64,000 nucleotides of DNA from Gammaproteobacteria bacterium. Its GTDB lineage: Bacteria; Pseudomonadota; Gammaproteobacteria; Eutrophobiales; Eutrophobiaceae. Positions within the stretch are counted from its first letter, which is position 1. The number at the start of each line of letters is the position of its first letter. The stretch is taken from positions 246,669 to 310,668 of the forward strand of contig CANKCB010000001.1 of the NCBI GenBank assembly GCA_947480335.1. The letters are read 5' to 3'. The notes beneath the pieces were generated by a model. That model was not told the DNA's origin. It ran no database searches and was given only the letters and a program-made list of their open reading frames with translations. Shown piece after piece: positions 17,223 through 26,351 of this stretch. The position numbers and the translations under genes were made by a program.

Positions 17223-19613
17223 ATGCGATTTAGAACGGACTTTTATAACGGTGCCATCTTGACAGCATTAAGTGCCGTCGCAGTTTTTGGTAGTGGGAAC
17301 GCCTACGCACAATCGACTGGCACAATGGTGCTTGAAGAGATCACCGTCACCGCTAAACGGATCGACACGACGATCGGCGGTGCGATGACGGCCGAACGTG
17401 AGCCCAAGTCCCGCGCATCGATCACGGCGGAGTTGCTCTCGCGTCAGGCACCCGGACAGTCGATACTGGACAGTATCAATCTGATGCCAGCGGTGAACTT
17501 CACCAACAATGACGCCTACGGCTCATCAGGCGGCGACCTGACGCTGCGTGGCTTCGACAGTCAGCGCGTGGCACTGCTACAGGATGGTGTGCCGCTGAAC
17601 GACAGCGGTAACTATGCCATCTATCCGAATCAACAGCTTGAATCGGATCTAATCGAGAAGGTGACGGTGAACCTTGGTACCACCGATGTGGACAGTCCTA
17701 CAGCAGCAGCAGCTGGTGGTACCATCAACTACATCACCAAGCGCGCATCTGACAAGGTTGGCATAACCGGCGAGATAGGTTCCGGCAGTAATGACATGCA
17801 GCGCTACTACGGCACGATCGAAACGGGCGCAATCGGACCGTACGAGACCAAGGCATGGTTCTCGGCGCTCTCCACGCGTAATGACATCTTCAAGCCGCAT
17901 GATGCGACGGTCAACCCAGCTGGCGAGATTAACAAAAAGCAGTTCAACTTCCGCGTCGACCAGGAACTTGGCGAGACCGGCGAGATAAGCGTGATAGGTA
18001 ACTACAACAAGAATCGCAATTCGTTCATCAATCGCATCAGTCTGCTCAACTTCAACAACCACGTTGCTCCGGTGAATAACGAGCAGGCGGCTTCGGAGAG
18101 TATTAATCCATCCGACACGGGCAATATCCGTATCCTGTCCAGATGGGATATGAGCGATAATGTTACCCTGACCATTGATCCATCGTTTCAGTATGTACTT
18201 GCCAACGGTGGTGGTGCCGCTGATTGGAGGGAAACCGATTTGCAATTGCGCGGCAATTCGAGCGCGGCCGGTGTAGACCTGAACCGCGATGGCGACTTTT
18301 CCGATACAGTGCGGCTTTATCGTCCGAATACGACCACCACCCGTCGTCTCGGCCTGACCTCGTCGCTGATCTGGAAGTTTGCCGAGTTTCAAAGCTTCCG
18401 CTTTGCCTATACCTGGGACCGTGCCCGGCATCGACAGGTTGGTCAGGTCGGTTATATCAAGACCGATGGTAGCTTTGATCCGGAGAACGTGTTTGCCGGA
18501 ACAGAGGGCACCCCGATACAACTGCCGGATGGCAGCTTGCTGCGTCGGCGCGACCGTCTTTCCATCGCCCTGCTTAACCAGTTCTCTGGCGAGTATCGCG
18601 CACGGTTCATGGACGAAAAACTGTTGTTCAACCTCGGCTTGCGTTTGCCGTTCTTCAAACGCGACCTGACCAATTTCTGCTATCAGCGTGATACGTTCAA
18701 TGCCTTCTGCACCACCCAGGTTGGAACGCCAGTCGCCGGCACGGACGATGGCAGTGGACTCCCGCTGGTTACCTTCCCGGCGAGCGGACCTCTGAACACC
18801 AGTGCGGCCAACCGCTACGGCCAGCCGCGTTCGTTCGAGCGCAAGTACGACAAGGCGTTGCCGAATGTGGGTATTAGCTACAATTTAACCAACGAGCTAT
18901 CCGTTTTCTCCAGCTGGGCAAAGACACTCTCGGCGCCGCGCACCGACGATCTTTACGACCGCCAACTGGTCGATCCGGGTCCGGAAAGCTCCTCGGCTTT
19001 TGATTTGGGTCTGCGCTATCAGAGCTCATCATTTATGGCTGCCGCTGCGGTGTTCAACAACACGTTCAGTAACCGTATCGAACGCGTGCTCGAACCCGGT
19101 GAAACGATTGCATTCTCGACCAACGTAGGCGATGTGAAACTGCAGGGCATTGATGGCCAGATCGGATTCAAGCCAATTGACACACTGTCGTTCTATGCTT
19201 CGGCTTCATACATCAAGTCAGAGATCCAGGATGACATTCCGAATGCCGTCGCTGGCGCTGTGTTGGCGACCAAAGGGAAGTCGCTTTATGAGACCCCGGA
19301 GAAGCAGGGCAGCCTGCGCGTTCAGTGGGATGCGCTCGAATACCTGAGCCTGGGCCTGCAGGGGAAATACGTCGGAGACCGCTGGACGAACCTGGTCAAC
19401 ACCGAGGAGTTCCCCAACTATTCGACCTGGGATTTTGACACGCGGTTGAAGCTCAGTTTCCTTGGCCTTGAAAAGAGTTACCTTCAGGGAAATATTCGCA
19501 ACCTCTTTGACGAGCGCTATCTTGCTGATATTTCACCAAACCTGACGGGCACTGCACTTGGCCAGCCCGGCTATGGCCGTACGTATATCCTGTCACTCCA
19601 TGCGGAATACTAG
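17223..19613 (+). CDS. TonB-dependent outer-membrane receptor
   Basis: 796 residues. A signal peptide ends near NAYAQST. A TonB-box-like VLEEITVTAKR follows, then a plug domain (about 60-170, with LMPAVNFTNND and GTTDVDSPTA...GGTINYITKR) and a 22-strand barrel ending in aromatic YILSLHAEY. Three ATGs lie in frame (17217, 17220, 17223). AAGGAG at 17211-17216 is 6 bases from the last, so I take 17223. Substrate is unknown. The gene is visibly GC-richer than its neighbours, especially the first kilobase, which suggests acquisition. No binding partner genes flank it. Confidence 0.88.
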   Translation: MRFRTDFYNGAILTALSAVAVFGSGNAYAQSTGTMVLEEITVTAKRIDTTIGGAMTAEREPKSRASITAELLSRQAPGQSILDSINLMPAVNFTNNDAYGSSGGDLTLRGFDSQRVALLQDGVPLNDSGNYAIYPNQQLESDLIEKVTVNLGTTDVDSPTAAAAGGTINYITKRASDKVGITGEIGSGSNDMQRYYGTIETGAIGPYETKAWFSALSTRNDIFKPHDATVNPAGEINKKQFNFRVDQELGETGEISVIGNYNKNRNSFINRISLLNFNNHVAPVNNEQAASESINPSDTGNIRILSRWDMSDNVTLTIDPSFQYVLANGGGAADWRETDLQLRGNSSAAGVDLNRDGDFSDTVRLYRPNTTTTRRLGLTSSLIWKFAEFQSFRFAYTWDRARHRQVGQVGYIKTDGSFDPENVFAGTEGTPIQLPDGSLLRRRDRLSIALLNQFSGEYRARFMDEKLLFNLGLRLPFFKRDLTNFCYQRDTFNAFCTTQVGTPVAGTDDGSGLPLVTFPASGPLNTSAANRYGQPRSFERKYDKALPNVGISYNLTNELSVFSSWAKTLSAPRTDDLYDRQLVDPGPESSSAFDLGLRYQSSSFMAAAAVFNNTFSNRIERVLEPGETIAFSTNVGDVKLQGIDGQIGFKPIDTLSFYASASYIKSEIQDDIPNAVAGAVLATKGKSLYETPEKQGSLRVQWDALEYLSLGLQGKYVGDRWTNLVNTEEFPNYSTWDFDTRLKLSFLGLEKSYLQGNIRNLFDERYLADISPNLTGTALGQPGYGRTYILSLHAEY

Positions 19614-19652
19614 GATTGACGTTTAAACTTTTCAGTTCTCTCCAAACCAAAA

Positions 19653-19680
19653 GGGCGGACCGCAAGGTCCGCCCTATTTT
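19653..19680 (+). terminator. Terminator with GNRA tetraloop after the TonB receptor
   Basis: GGGCGGACC (19653-19661), loop GCAA, then GGTCCGCCC (19666-19674) and TATTTT. It ends only 35 bases before the next start codon. Confidence 0.9.
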
Positions 19681-19714
19681 TGAAACAGTTTACTTAAATG
19701 CCAGCAGTGTTGTA

Positions 19715-20998
19715 ATGCAAGTGCAGCCAGGTAAATTGTCCCTCATTCTGTTGCTGATGGTGCAGGCTTTGCCCGCGCGTACAGACGGGCAGTGCCCAAC
19801 AATTAATCTGGATGGGGATCTGGCTAAATCTGCTCCGCAGCATTTGCGGGTTGCCACCTTCAATACGTATTTAAACCGTCGCGCCGAAGGCGGCCTGATT
19901 GCCGATCTGCGTGACCCATCCGATCAGTTGTCAGGGAAGGAGAGTTCTGACAGGCAGATAGGTGCAGTGGCTGAAATCATCCAGCGGGTGCGTCCTGATG
20001 TGCTGTTGCTGAATGAATTCGATTACGACAGCGACAGCAAGGCAATTGATCTGTTCCAGCGCAATTTTCTCGAGGTCAGCCAGAACGGTCGGCTGCCGAT
20101 CCATTACCCTTATCATTTCAGCGCCGTAGTAAATACCGGAGTGCCTTCGGGTTACGACCTGAACAATGATGGCAAGATCGCAGGACCCGAAGACAGTTTC
20201 GGCTACGGTGAATTTCCTGGCCAGTACGGCATGGTGTTGCTGTCCATGTTTCCGATAGATGAACAAGCTATCCGGACCTTTCAGAAATTTCTGTGGAAGG
20301 ATATGCCCGGTGCGTCCTTGCCAAATGATCCGGGCGCTCCCGCTGCCGGTGACTGGTATAACAGTGAGGAATTAAAAACGTTACGTCTGTCTTCGAAAAG
20401 TCATTGGGATGTGCCGGTAAAGATATATAATCAGTTAGTTCATATCCTGATGGCGCATCCCACCCCTCCTGGGTTTGACGGACCGGAAGATCGCAATGGC
20501 CGTCGTAACCACGATGAGATTCGGTTCTGGGCAGATTATGCAAGCGGCGATGTCACGGCTGCTTATATACAGGACGATCAAGGTGGTCGCGGCGGACTGG
20601 AAGTTGCACAACAATTCGTGATCCTGGGTGATTACAATGCAGATCTTAACGATGGGTCCAGTTTCAATCATGCCATTGCCCAGTTGCTCAACCATCCACG
20701 AATCAATGCGCGAATTGCCCCGTCGAGTCTTGGCGCAGTAATTGATTCCCTGAACGCAAAGAAAATAAATACCCTGCACAAGGGTGACCCTGCACTGGAT
20801 ACGGCAGATTTTAATCCGGAAGATCCCGGAAATCTGCGAGCGGATTATGTATTGCCTTCTATAACTATTGAGGCGATTTGCGGGGGAGTCTTCTGGCCTG
20901 CACCTGCAGACGCCACTTATTATCTGGTTGGTTCCGGTTTCCCGGTGGTGTCTTCCGATCACCATCTGGTCTGGATGGATGTGGCCTTACCTGAGTAA
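19715..20998 (+). CDS. Secreted endonuclease/exonuclease/phosphatase-fold protein
   Basis: 427 residues. The EEP core shows LRVATFNTYLNRR, the metal glutamate in LLLNEFDYD, GQYGMVLLSMFPI, ILMAHPTPPG, FVILGDYNADLNDGSS and the closing SSDHHLVWMDV, so the catalytic N, E, H, D-x-N and D-H residues are present. It should be a Mg-dependent phosphodiesterase or nuclease. A hydrophobic start (LSLILLLMVQALPA) suggests export. The frame is open from 19616, but that would include the upstream terminator; ATG 19715 is preferred although its ribosome site is poor. Substrate (DNA, lipid or nucleotide) is undetermined. Confidence 0.8.
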   Translation: MQVQPGKLSLILLLMVQALPARTDGQCPTINLDGDLAKSAPQHLRVATFNTYLNRRAEGGLIADLRDPSDQLSGKESSDRQIGAVAEIIQRVRPDVLLLNEFDYDSDSKAIDLFQRNFLEVSQNGRLPIHYPYHFSAVVNTGVPSGYDLNNDGKIAGPEDSFGYGEFPGQYGMVLLSMFPIDEQAIRTFQKFLWKDMPGASLPNDPGAPAAGDWYNSEELKTLRLSSKSHWDVPVKIYNQLVHILMAHPTPPGFDGPEDRNGRRNHDEIRFWADYASGDVTAAYIQDDQGGRGGLEVAQQFVILGDYNADLNDGSSFNHAIAQLLNHPRINARIAPSSLGAVIDSLNAKKINTLHKGDPALDTADFNPEDPGNLRADYVLPSITIEAICGGVFWPAPADATYYLVGSGFPVVSSDHHLVWMDVALPE

Positions 20999-21397
20999 TG
21001 CATTGTTGTTGAACTGATATGGATAACGATTATAAATTTTGCCTGATATCCTCCAGTTGGGTGTGTCTAATCCTCGTTATGGTTATAGGCCTGAGCCGCA
21101 ATCTGCCTGCCGCAACAATATTTACTGAGAACCACGTTGTTGTGTATGACCCGATGACAGGGGATTAATAGGCCCGGGTGTTTCCCGTGACAGCAGAACG
21201 ACCCTCTATGCCACCTAGGTTCATATAACAGGATGGCGCGGTTAAGATATGGAAGCATGCCTTGCGCGAAATAACTCACGAGATTTTTATGGTCGTACAG
21301 TGAAATTCTGCTACTCTTTTTGAGCGTCTACCTTGCTTTATACCGGCAAGGTCTTGCCAAACTTAACGGAAATCCACAGCTCCGGGGGAGAATCACC
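20999..21397. other. 400-base non-coding region before the 14-gene run
   Basis: No convincing gene or structural RNA is seen. It probably holds the promoter of the following plus-strand genes; I could not fix -35/-10 boxes. GGGGGAG at 21384-21390 is the ribosome site of the next gene. Confidence 0.35.
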
Positions 21398-23533
21398 ATG
21401 AACATACGGTACAAAAGTCTATCTGTCTGGTTTGTGTATGCATCATTCCTGTTGGTAACAGCCTGTGACAGCGGGACCTCACCTGTACAAGAGGTGTCGA
21501 AGCCGGAACCCGTTGCCGAAGTCCCTGTCATTAACATAGATACTGATGATATCGCTGGCATGGTTTCCAGTAGCAAGGGACCAGAGGCGGGCGTGTGGGT
21601 CATTGCTGAAACGACAGATTTTGCAACCCGTTATGCCAAAATTGTGGTTACTGATGATCAAGGCCGTTATCTGATACCGGACTTGCCGAAAGCGAAATAC
21701 AGCGTGTGGGTTCGCGGCTACGGATTAACAGATTCTGTAAAAACTACTGCTGTACCAGGTGGTCTGGTTGATGTATCCGTGACGCCGGCGGCAGATGCAA
21801 AGGCCGCTGCAGAACTTTATCCTGCGGCCTACTGGTATGCGATGATGAAGTTGCCGAAAAGCGAAGAGCTGAAGGGTGTTCCGGGCGGCTTGAACGAATA
21901 CATCGCCAGCATGAAAAATCTCGGATGTGTCGGTTGTCACCAGTTGGGTAACAAGGCGACTCGAACCATGCCGGATGAATTCCATCAGATATCACCATCG
22001 ATAGCGGCCTGGGCCAGACGAATATCTTCCGGGCAGGCGGGTGGCAATATGGCTGAACGGGTAGGCGAGTTGGGGGGAGTTCCACTCAAATATCTGGCCG
22101 ACTGGACAGACAGGATAGCGGCCGGTGAATTGCCATCTACCAGTCCACAGCGACCAGCTGGCCTTGAGCAAAATGTAGTGTTGACCATCCGTGACTGGGC
22201 AAGTGAGAAAACCTATCTGCATGATCTGTCCGGAACCGATCGACGCAATCCCACTGTGAATGCCAATGGACGCTTGTATGGCTCACCCGAACTCAGTACC
22301 GATGAATTCCCTGTCCTCGACCCTGTAGCCAATATAGCAACGACATTTACCGCGCAGGTTCGTGATGCGGACACCCCTACAACGGCAGATGATCCAGTGG
22401 TCGCACCGTCGGCCTACTGGGGTAATGAGGTTATCTGGAACAGTAAGGCCAATGCACACAATCCGATGCTCGATCAGACTGGCAGGGTCTGGTATACCGC
22501 AAGAATACGTGGTCGTGATAATCCTGATTTTTGCAAGAAGGGTTCCGAGCACCCCTCTGCAAAATTATTTCCGGTCAATACTTCCAACCGACAGATCGCG
22601 GTTTATGATCCGGTCAGTGGGAAATACACCTTTGTTGATACCTGTTTTAGCACCCACCATCTGCAATTCTCAGAAGATCAGAATAATACACTGTGGACCA
22701 GTGGAGGCGGCGATGTGATCGGTTGGGTGGATACCAAAAAATTCGATGAAACCGGCGATGCTGAGGCGGCGGTTGCCTGGTCACCGTTAATACTGGACAC
22801 CAACGGCAATGGTGTGAGAGATCAGTGGGTGGAACCAAATGAAGAGATCAATCCGAAGCTCGACAAGCGCATACGTCCTGGTTATTACGCCGTCATGCCC
22901 AATCCGGCGGATGGTTCAGTCTGGGGATCGAGTAATAATCCATATCCAGGCGCCTTGTTGCGGTTTGATCCGGCTACTGGCTTGGGAGAAATTTTTATCC
23001 CTCCGTTACCTGGATTTGGCATAAGAGGTGCGGATATCGATCGTAATGGTGTGGTCTGGGCATCGATGGGTAGCGGACATCTGGGCGAGTTTGACCGGAG
23101 CAAATGCAAGGGGCCGTTAAACGGTCCTCTGGCGACAGGTAATCATTGTCCGGAAGGATGGGCCTTTCATCAATTACCGGGGCCAGGTTTTGCAGATCTG
23201 CCTGACAACAGTGTTGAATCAAGTTATTACACCTGGGTGGATCAGCACGATACATTTGGGTTGGGTGCCAATGTCCCCATCGTGACCGGAAATCTGGCCG
23301 ATGGTGTGCATGTACTGGTCGAGGGGAACTTTATTACCCTGCGTGTGCCTTACCCGTTGGGATTTTATACCAAAGGTCTGGAAGGTCGGATTGATGATGC
23401 GGCCGCTGGCTGGAAAGGTCGCGGGATCTGGGTACCCAGTGGTGATCGTACACCCTGGCACAAGGAAGGTGGCAAGGGTACCAAGCCACTGGTTGTGCAC
23501 ATGCAAATGCGACCAGATCCGTTGGCAAAATAG
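21398..23533 (+). CDS. Lipoprotein with regulatory-like domain, one CxxCH haem site and Vgb-like propeller
   Basis: 711 residues. A lipobox LLVTAC-DSG at the N-terminus predicts lipidation; Asp at +2 would favour the inner membrane by the E. coli rule. A carboxypeptidase-regulatory-like beta domain (about 45-110) has GVWVIAETTDFATRYAKIV...GRYLIPDLP. C177-V-G-C180-H181 is a c-type haem motif. The rest reads as a streptogramin-lyase (Vgb)-like propeller with repeated DQTGRVWYT, NTLWTSGGG, DGSVWGSS and DRNGVVWASM blades. ATG 21398 has GGGGGAG 8 bases upstream. It heads the 14-gene run and may be its client, carrying haem and possibly calcium in the propeller. Reaction unknown. Confidence 0.8.
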   Translation: MNIRYKSLSVWFVYASFLLVTACDSGTSPVQEVSKPEPVAEVPVINIDTDDIAGMVSSSKGPEAGVWVIAETTDFATRYAKIVVTDDQGRYLIPDLPKAKYSVWVRGYGLTDSVKTTAVPGGLVDVSVTPAADAKAAAELYPAAYWYAMMKLPKSEELKGVPGGLNEYIASMKNLGCVGCHQLGNKATRTMPDEFHQISPSIAAWARRISSGQAGGNMAERVGELGGVPLKYLADWTDRIAAGELPSTSPQRPAGLEQNVVLTIRDWASEKTYLHDLSGTDRRNPTVNANGRLYGSPELSTDEFPVLDPVANIATTFTAQVRDADTPTTADDPVVAPSAYWGNEVIWNSKANAHNPMLDQTGRVWYTARIRGRDNPDFCKKGSEHPSAKLFPVNTSNRQIAVYDPVSGKYTFVDTCFSTHHLQFSEDQNNTLWTSGGGDVIGWVDTKKFDETGDAEAAVAWSPLILDTNGNGVRDQWVEPNEEINPKLDKRIRPGYYAVMPNPADGSVWGSSNNPYPGALLRFDPATGLGEIFIPPLPGFGIRGADIDRNGVVWASMGSGHLGEFDRSKCKGPLNGPLATGNHCPEGWAFHQLPGPGFADLPDNSVESSYYTWVDQHDTFGLGANVPIVTGNLADGVHVLVEGNFITLRVPYPLGFYTKGLEGRIDDAAAGWKGRGIWVPSGDRTPWHKEGGKGTKPLVVHMQMRPDPLAK

Positions 23534-23605
23534 TCAAACTGGATACACCAGAGTTTGATAAGATTTATTCAGGGGTTAATCAGGTTAAAGACGAGGAGTA
23601 GGAAT

Positions 23606-24532
23606 ATGACCGCTTTAAAATCAGGATTAATTGTGGGTGGACGGAAATTAGTAACAGGGTTGATTGCAGCTTTGTTGTTGATACCTGTAGTAACACAGGC
23701 TGATGCAACAAGTGATGGACGTGAGCTAATTAGCAAGGTATCCGAGAAGGCTGGCAAGGCGGCCTGGGATGGTATGGCAACGCTGGTAGTACATGAGTCC
23801 CAGAGTCGGAATACAGATAGCGGCAAGGCACAGATTGAGCTGGTGCACACAATGGACATTAAGGGACATGGATACCGCCTGGAAGTCAGCAGTGCCAAGG
23901 GCAAACAAACATATGGTTGGGATGGCAAGCAATTTTGGGCTGTGGTGGATGGCAAGCCAGGTAATGAAGATCAGGTAAAGGAAGCCAAACGACAGATTTC
24001 AGATGCGTTCTATCGTTTCAGCCTGCCATTTGTACTTGCTGACAAAGGTTCGGAAATATCCTATGAAGGGAAGGACACGGTCAACGGTGCGCCGACTGAT
24101 GTGGTAAAAATCAGCTATAAGGGTGGACCGGTAGACAGCTATTGGAAAACAGAAGCTGCTGAAGAGCATGAGGCCAAATCCGAAGAGCATGCAGATCACG
24201 CGGATACCAAGGACGAAGCCAAATCCGAAGAACATGCCGACCACGATAAAATGGCCGAAGGTCATGACCACCATGCACACGTGGACAATCAGGTCTATTT
24301 TTATCACTTCGACAAGGATTTACATGTTGTGAAGATCTACTTCTCGCATCATGGCGACGATAGTTACGAAACCTTTTTGTTCAGTGATTTTACCACTGTT
24401 GATGGCATAACTCGTGAACAGACTCGTAAGCTGATCAAGGAAGATGGCAACGATCTTTACGATACGAAGTTCACTAAAATCGAGTTCAGTAATGATACAG
24501 ATGAGAATTTGTATCAATCACCGAAACAGTGA
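23606..24532 (+). CDS. Periplasmic LolA-like protein with His-rich insert
   Basis: 308 residues. A signal peptide ends near VVTQADATS. The body has the pattern of outer-membrane lipoprotein-sorting-like (LolA fold) proteins: an early helix SDGRELISKVSEKAG followed by alternating strands that include YRLEVSSAKGKQTYGWDGKQFW. Between about residues 187 and 229 is a His/Asp/Glu/Lys insert in which EAKSEEHADH occurs twice, a likely metal-binding tract. ATG 23606 follows AGGAGTAGGA. It lies 72 bases after the haem lipoprotein gene. A lipoprotein-handling or metal-delivery role is inference. Confidence 0.65.
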   Translation: MTALKSGLIVGGRKLVTGLIAALLLIPVVTQADATSDGRELISKVSEKAGKAAWDGMATLVVHESQSRNTDSGKAQIELVHTMDIKGHGYRLEVSSAKGKQTYGWDGKQFWAVVDGKPGNEDQVKEAKRQISDAFYRFSLPFVLADKGSEISYEGKDTVNGAPTDVVKISYKGGPVDSYWKTEAAEEHEAKSEEHADHADTKDEAKSEEHADHDKMAEGHDHHAHVDNQVYFYHFDKDLHVVKIYFSHHGDDSYETFLFSDFTTVDGITREQTRKLIKEDGNDLYDTKFTKIEFSNDTDENLYQSPKQ

Positions 24533-24563
24533 TGAGTCAGTAACGGATTCAATAATACAGGCT

Positions 24564-24636
24564 GGGTAGACACCGTTTTATCTATAGAAAATTGCAGAGT
24601 TATCATATAAAGTCTGCAGCGGATAAAACTCTACCC
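24564..24636. promoter_or_regulatory. Two-tier hairpin in the intergenic region
   Basis: GGGTAGA (24564-24570) and GTTTTATC (24575-24582) pair in order with TCTACCC (24630-24636) and GATAAAAC (24622-24629), with a 4-base bulge. Inside, GCAGA (24594-24598) pairs with TCTGC (24613-24617). No T-tract follows. It may be a processing or stability element between the LolA-like and HEAT genes. Confidence 0.5.
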
Positions 24637-24798
24637 GGCATTTTCTGTACAGCGGATCGAACTATTTTATTTCCAGATGTCTGAAGTGTTGTGGAGTATC
24701 CGATTTCGCACGGGCAATATGGTTTGAATACCTTTCTGTATGAAAGGTCATTATTGCTTTTCCCTTGAATTGATCCAGGAAGAGTTGCGGTATTGTTA

Positions 24799-26337
24799 AT
24801 GAAAAGAATTTATAGAATTATCATCTCTCTGCTGTTATTGACAGCCCCGCCATTGTTTGCTGCGGCCAATATCGATCGATTGATCATTGCACTGGATCAC
24901 CCATTATGGACGGCACGCAGAGATGCGGCAGAGAGTTTGTCAGCCGCAGGGAATGAAGCATCGGCTGCTGTACCAAAACTGATTGTTCTGCTTGCAGACG
25001 TCGAGAAGGAAGTACGTCGTGCTGCTGTACGCGCAATAGCAGCGACAGGAGCAGGTTCTGCCGAAGCGGCGAAAGGATTGATCGGTGCACTGAAAGACCC
25101 GGATTGGGTGGTTCGCCGTAGCGCTGCCCTCGCCTTAGGGACATTACGTAGTAGTGCTGTAGCTGAGATCCCTGCGATTCGTGCCCTGCTCGCTTCTGAA
25201 TCTGTCGACATTCGTAATGCCGCCATACTGGCTCTCTCCGGACTGGCTCCTGAGAGCAAACAAGCCTTGCCAGAATTAATCAAAGCGTTAACTGATCCGG
25301 AGTGGCGTATACGTGCTGCTGCTGCTCATGCTCTCGCGAGTATGGGAGAAGAGGCAAAGGAGGCTGTACCCCAGCTTGCTACCAATCTGCGTGATGCAGA
25401 CTGGAGGGTTGCGGAGCAGGTTGTAGAAACGCTGTCAAAAATCGGTGCGCCAGCCGTCCCGGTATTGATTGAAGGGTTAAAAGCGCAAAGCGTCGCCGTA
25501 CGCTGGGGTTCTGCCCGTGCATTGGGTGTGATGGGTAAGGGGGCTATTGAAGCCATGCCGGCACTGGCACAGGCACTGGGTGATCAGGTCATGCAGGTTC
25601 AGTGGACATCGGCTCGTGCCCTGTGGTCGATAGGTGAGCAGACTGACACACCGCCTGATGCGGCGACCATTGAATTAATGATCCAGACGATGACGGATAC
25701 TGATTGGGTCGTTCGCTGGGCTGTGGCGCGGGCCATGGGTGTCATCGGTGATCCCTCGACCAAAAATATCATTACGGCGTTGGCCAAGGCACTTGAAGAC
25801 AAGGATTCGAGAGTTTGTGAAGCCGCATCCTTTGCCCTTGAGCAGATGGGACCGGCTGCGAACGATGCCGTACCAGCGCTCGGTATTGCAGCAACCACAA
25901 CCGGAATCAGTTCTGAATCGTGCAAGGTTATAGATAATGTTGGCGCAGCTTCACAGAAACTCGTGCTGGGCAGTGGCTGGACAGTACGTTGGACCGCCGC
26001 GCGAGCGCTAGGTGTGGTAGGCGCCGAAAGTGAAACCGCATTGACCCCGTTAATGCAGGCAATGAAAGACGAGGAATGGCAGGTACGTGGTGTAGCTGCA
26101 CTCGCTCTAGGTCAATTCCAGAAACAACCATCGACCGAGGTTATTACCACACTGGTGGATGGTCTAAATGATAAGGAAGCTGGAGTACGTATGGCCTCAG
26201 CAATCGCGCTGGGAGAGTTGGGGTCTTCGGCAGGCAAGGTGGCAATTGCCGGTCTGCAAAAGACATCTGCAGATACCGAGCAAAGGGTTCGTGATGCGGC
26301 AGCAGCCGCCATTCAAAAGATTACCGGTGGAGGCTAA
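24799..26337 (+). CDS. Exported HEAT-repeat protein
   Basis: 512 residues from ATG 24799; a TTG at 24793 has a better-spaced AGGAAGAG site, so the start may be two codons earlier. The signal peptide RIIISLLLLTAPPLFAAAN is followed by about a dozen HEAT/PBS-lyase-type repeats of roughly 30-35 residues (units such as DPDWVVRRSAALALGTL and DTDWVVRWAVARAMGVIG), several marked by D-x-x-W-x-V-R. It forms a long helical solenoid in the periplasm, a typical protein-protein scaffold with no catalytic residues. Its gene is 14 bases before the first SLH-like gene, suggesting co-translation. Confidence 0.85.
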   Translation: MKRIYRIIISLLLLTAPPLFAAANIDRLIIALDHPLWTARRDAAESLSAAGNEASAAVPKLIVLLADVEKEVRRAAVRAIAATGAGSAEAAKGLIGALKDPDWVVRRSAALALGTLRSSAVAEIPAIRALLASESVDIRNAAILALSGLAPESKQALPELIKALTDPEWRIRAAAAHALASMGEEAKEAVPQLATNLRDADWRVAEQVVETLSKIGAPAVPVLIEGLKAQSVAVRWGSARALGVMGKGAIEAMPALAQALGDQVMQVQWTSARALWSIGEQTDTPPDAATIELMIQTMTDTDWVVRWAVARAMGVIGDPSTKNIITALAKALEDKDSRVCEAASFALEQMGPAANDAVPALGIAATTTGISSESCKVIDNVGAASQKLVLGSGWTVRWTAARALGVVGAESETALTPLMQAMKDEEWQVRGVAALALGQFQKQPSTEVITTLVDGLNDKEAGVRMASAIALGELGSSAGKVAIAGLQKTSADTEQRVRDAAAAAIQKITGGG

Positions 26338-26351
26338 CCAGAGGAGTAGAT

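Noticed and set aside
17649..18521. A 290-codon open frame on the minus strand inside the TonB receptor gene
   Set aside because: It lies wholly antisense to a clear receptor gene of high GC, where long shadow frames are expected, and shows no domain or ribosome site.
20435..20965. A 176-codon minus-strand frame inside the endonuclease/phosphatase-fold gene
   Set aside because: Antisense to conserved catalytic motifs; composition is not protein-like.
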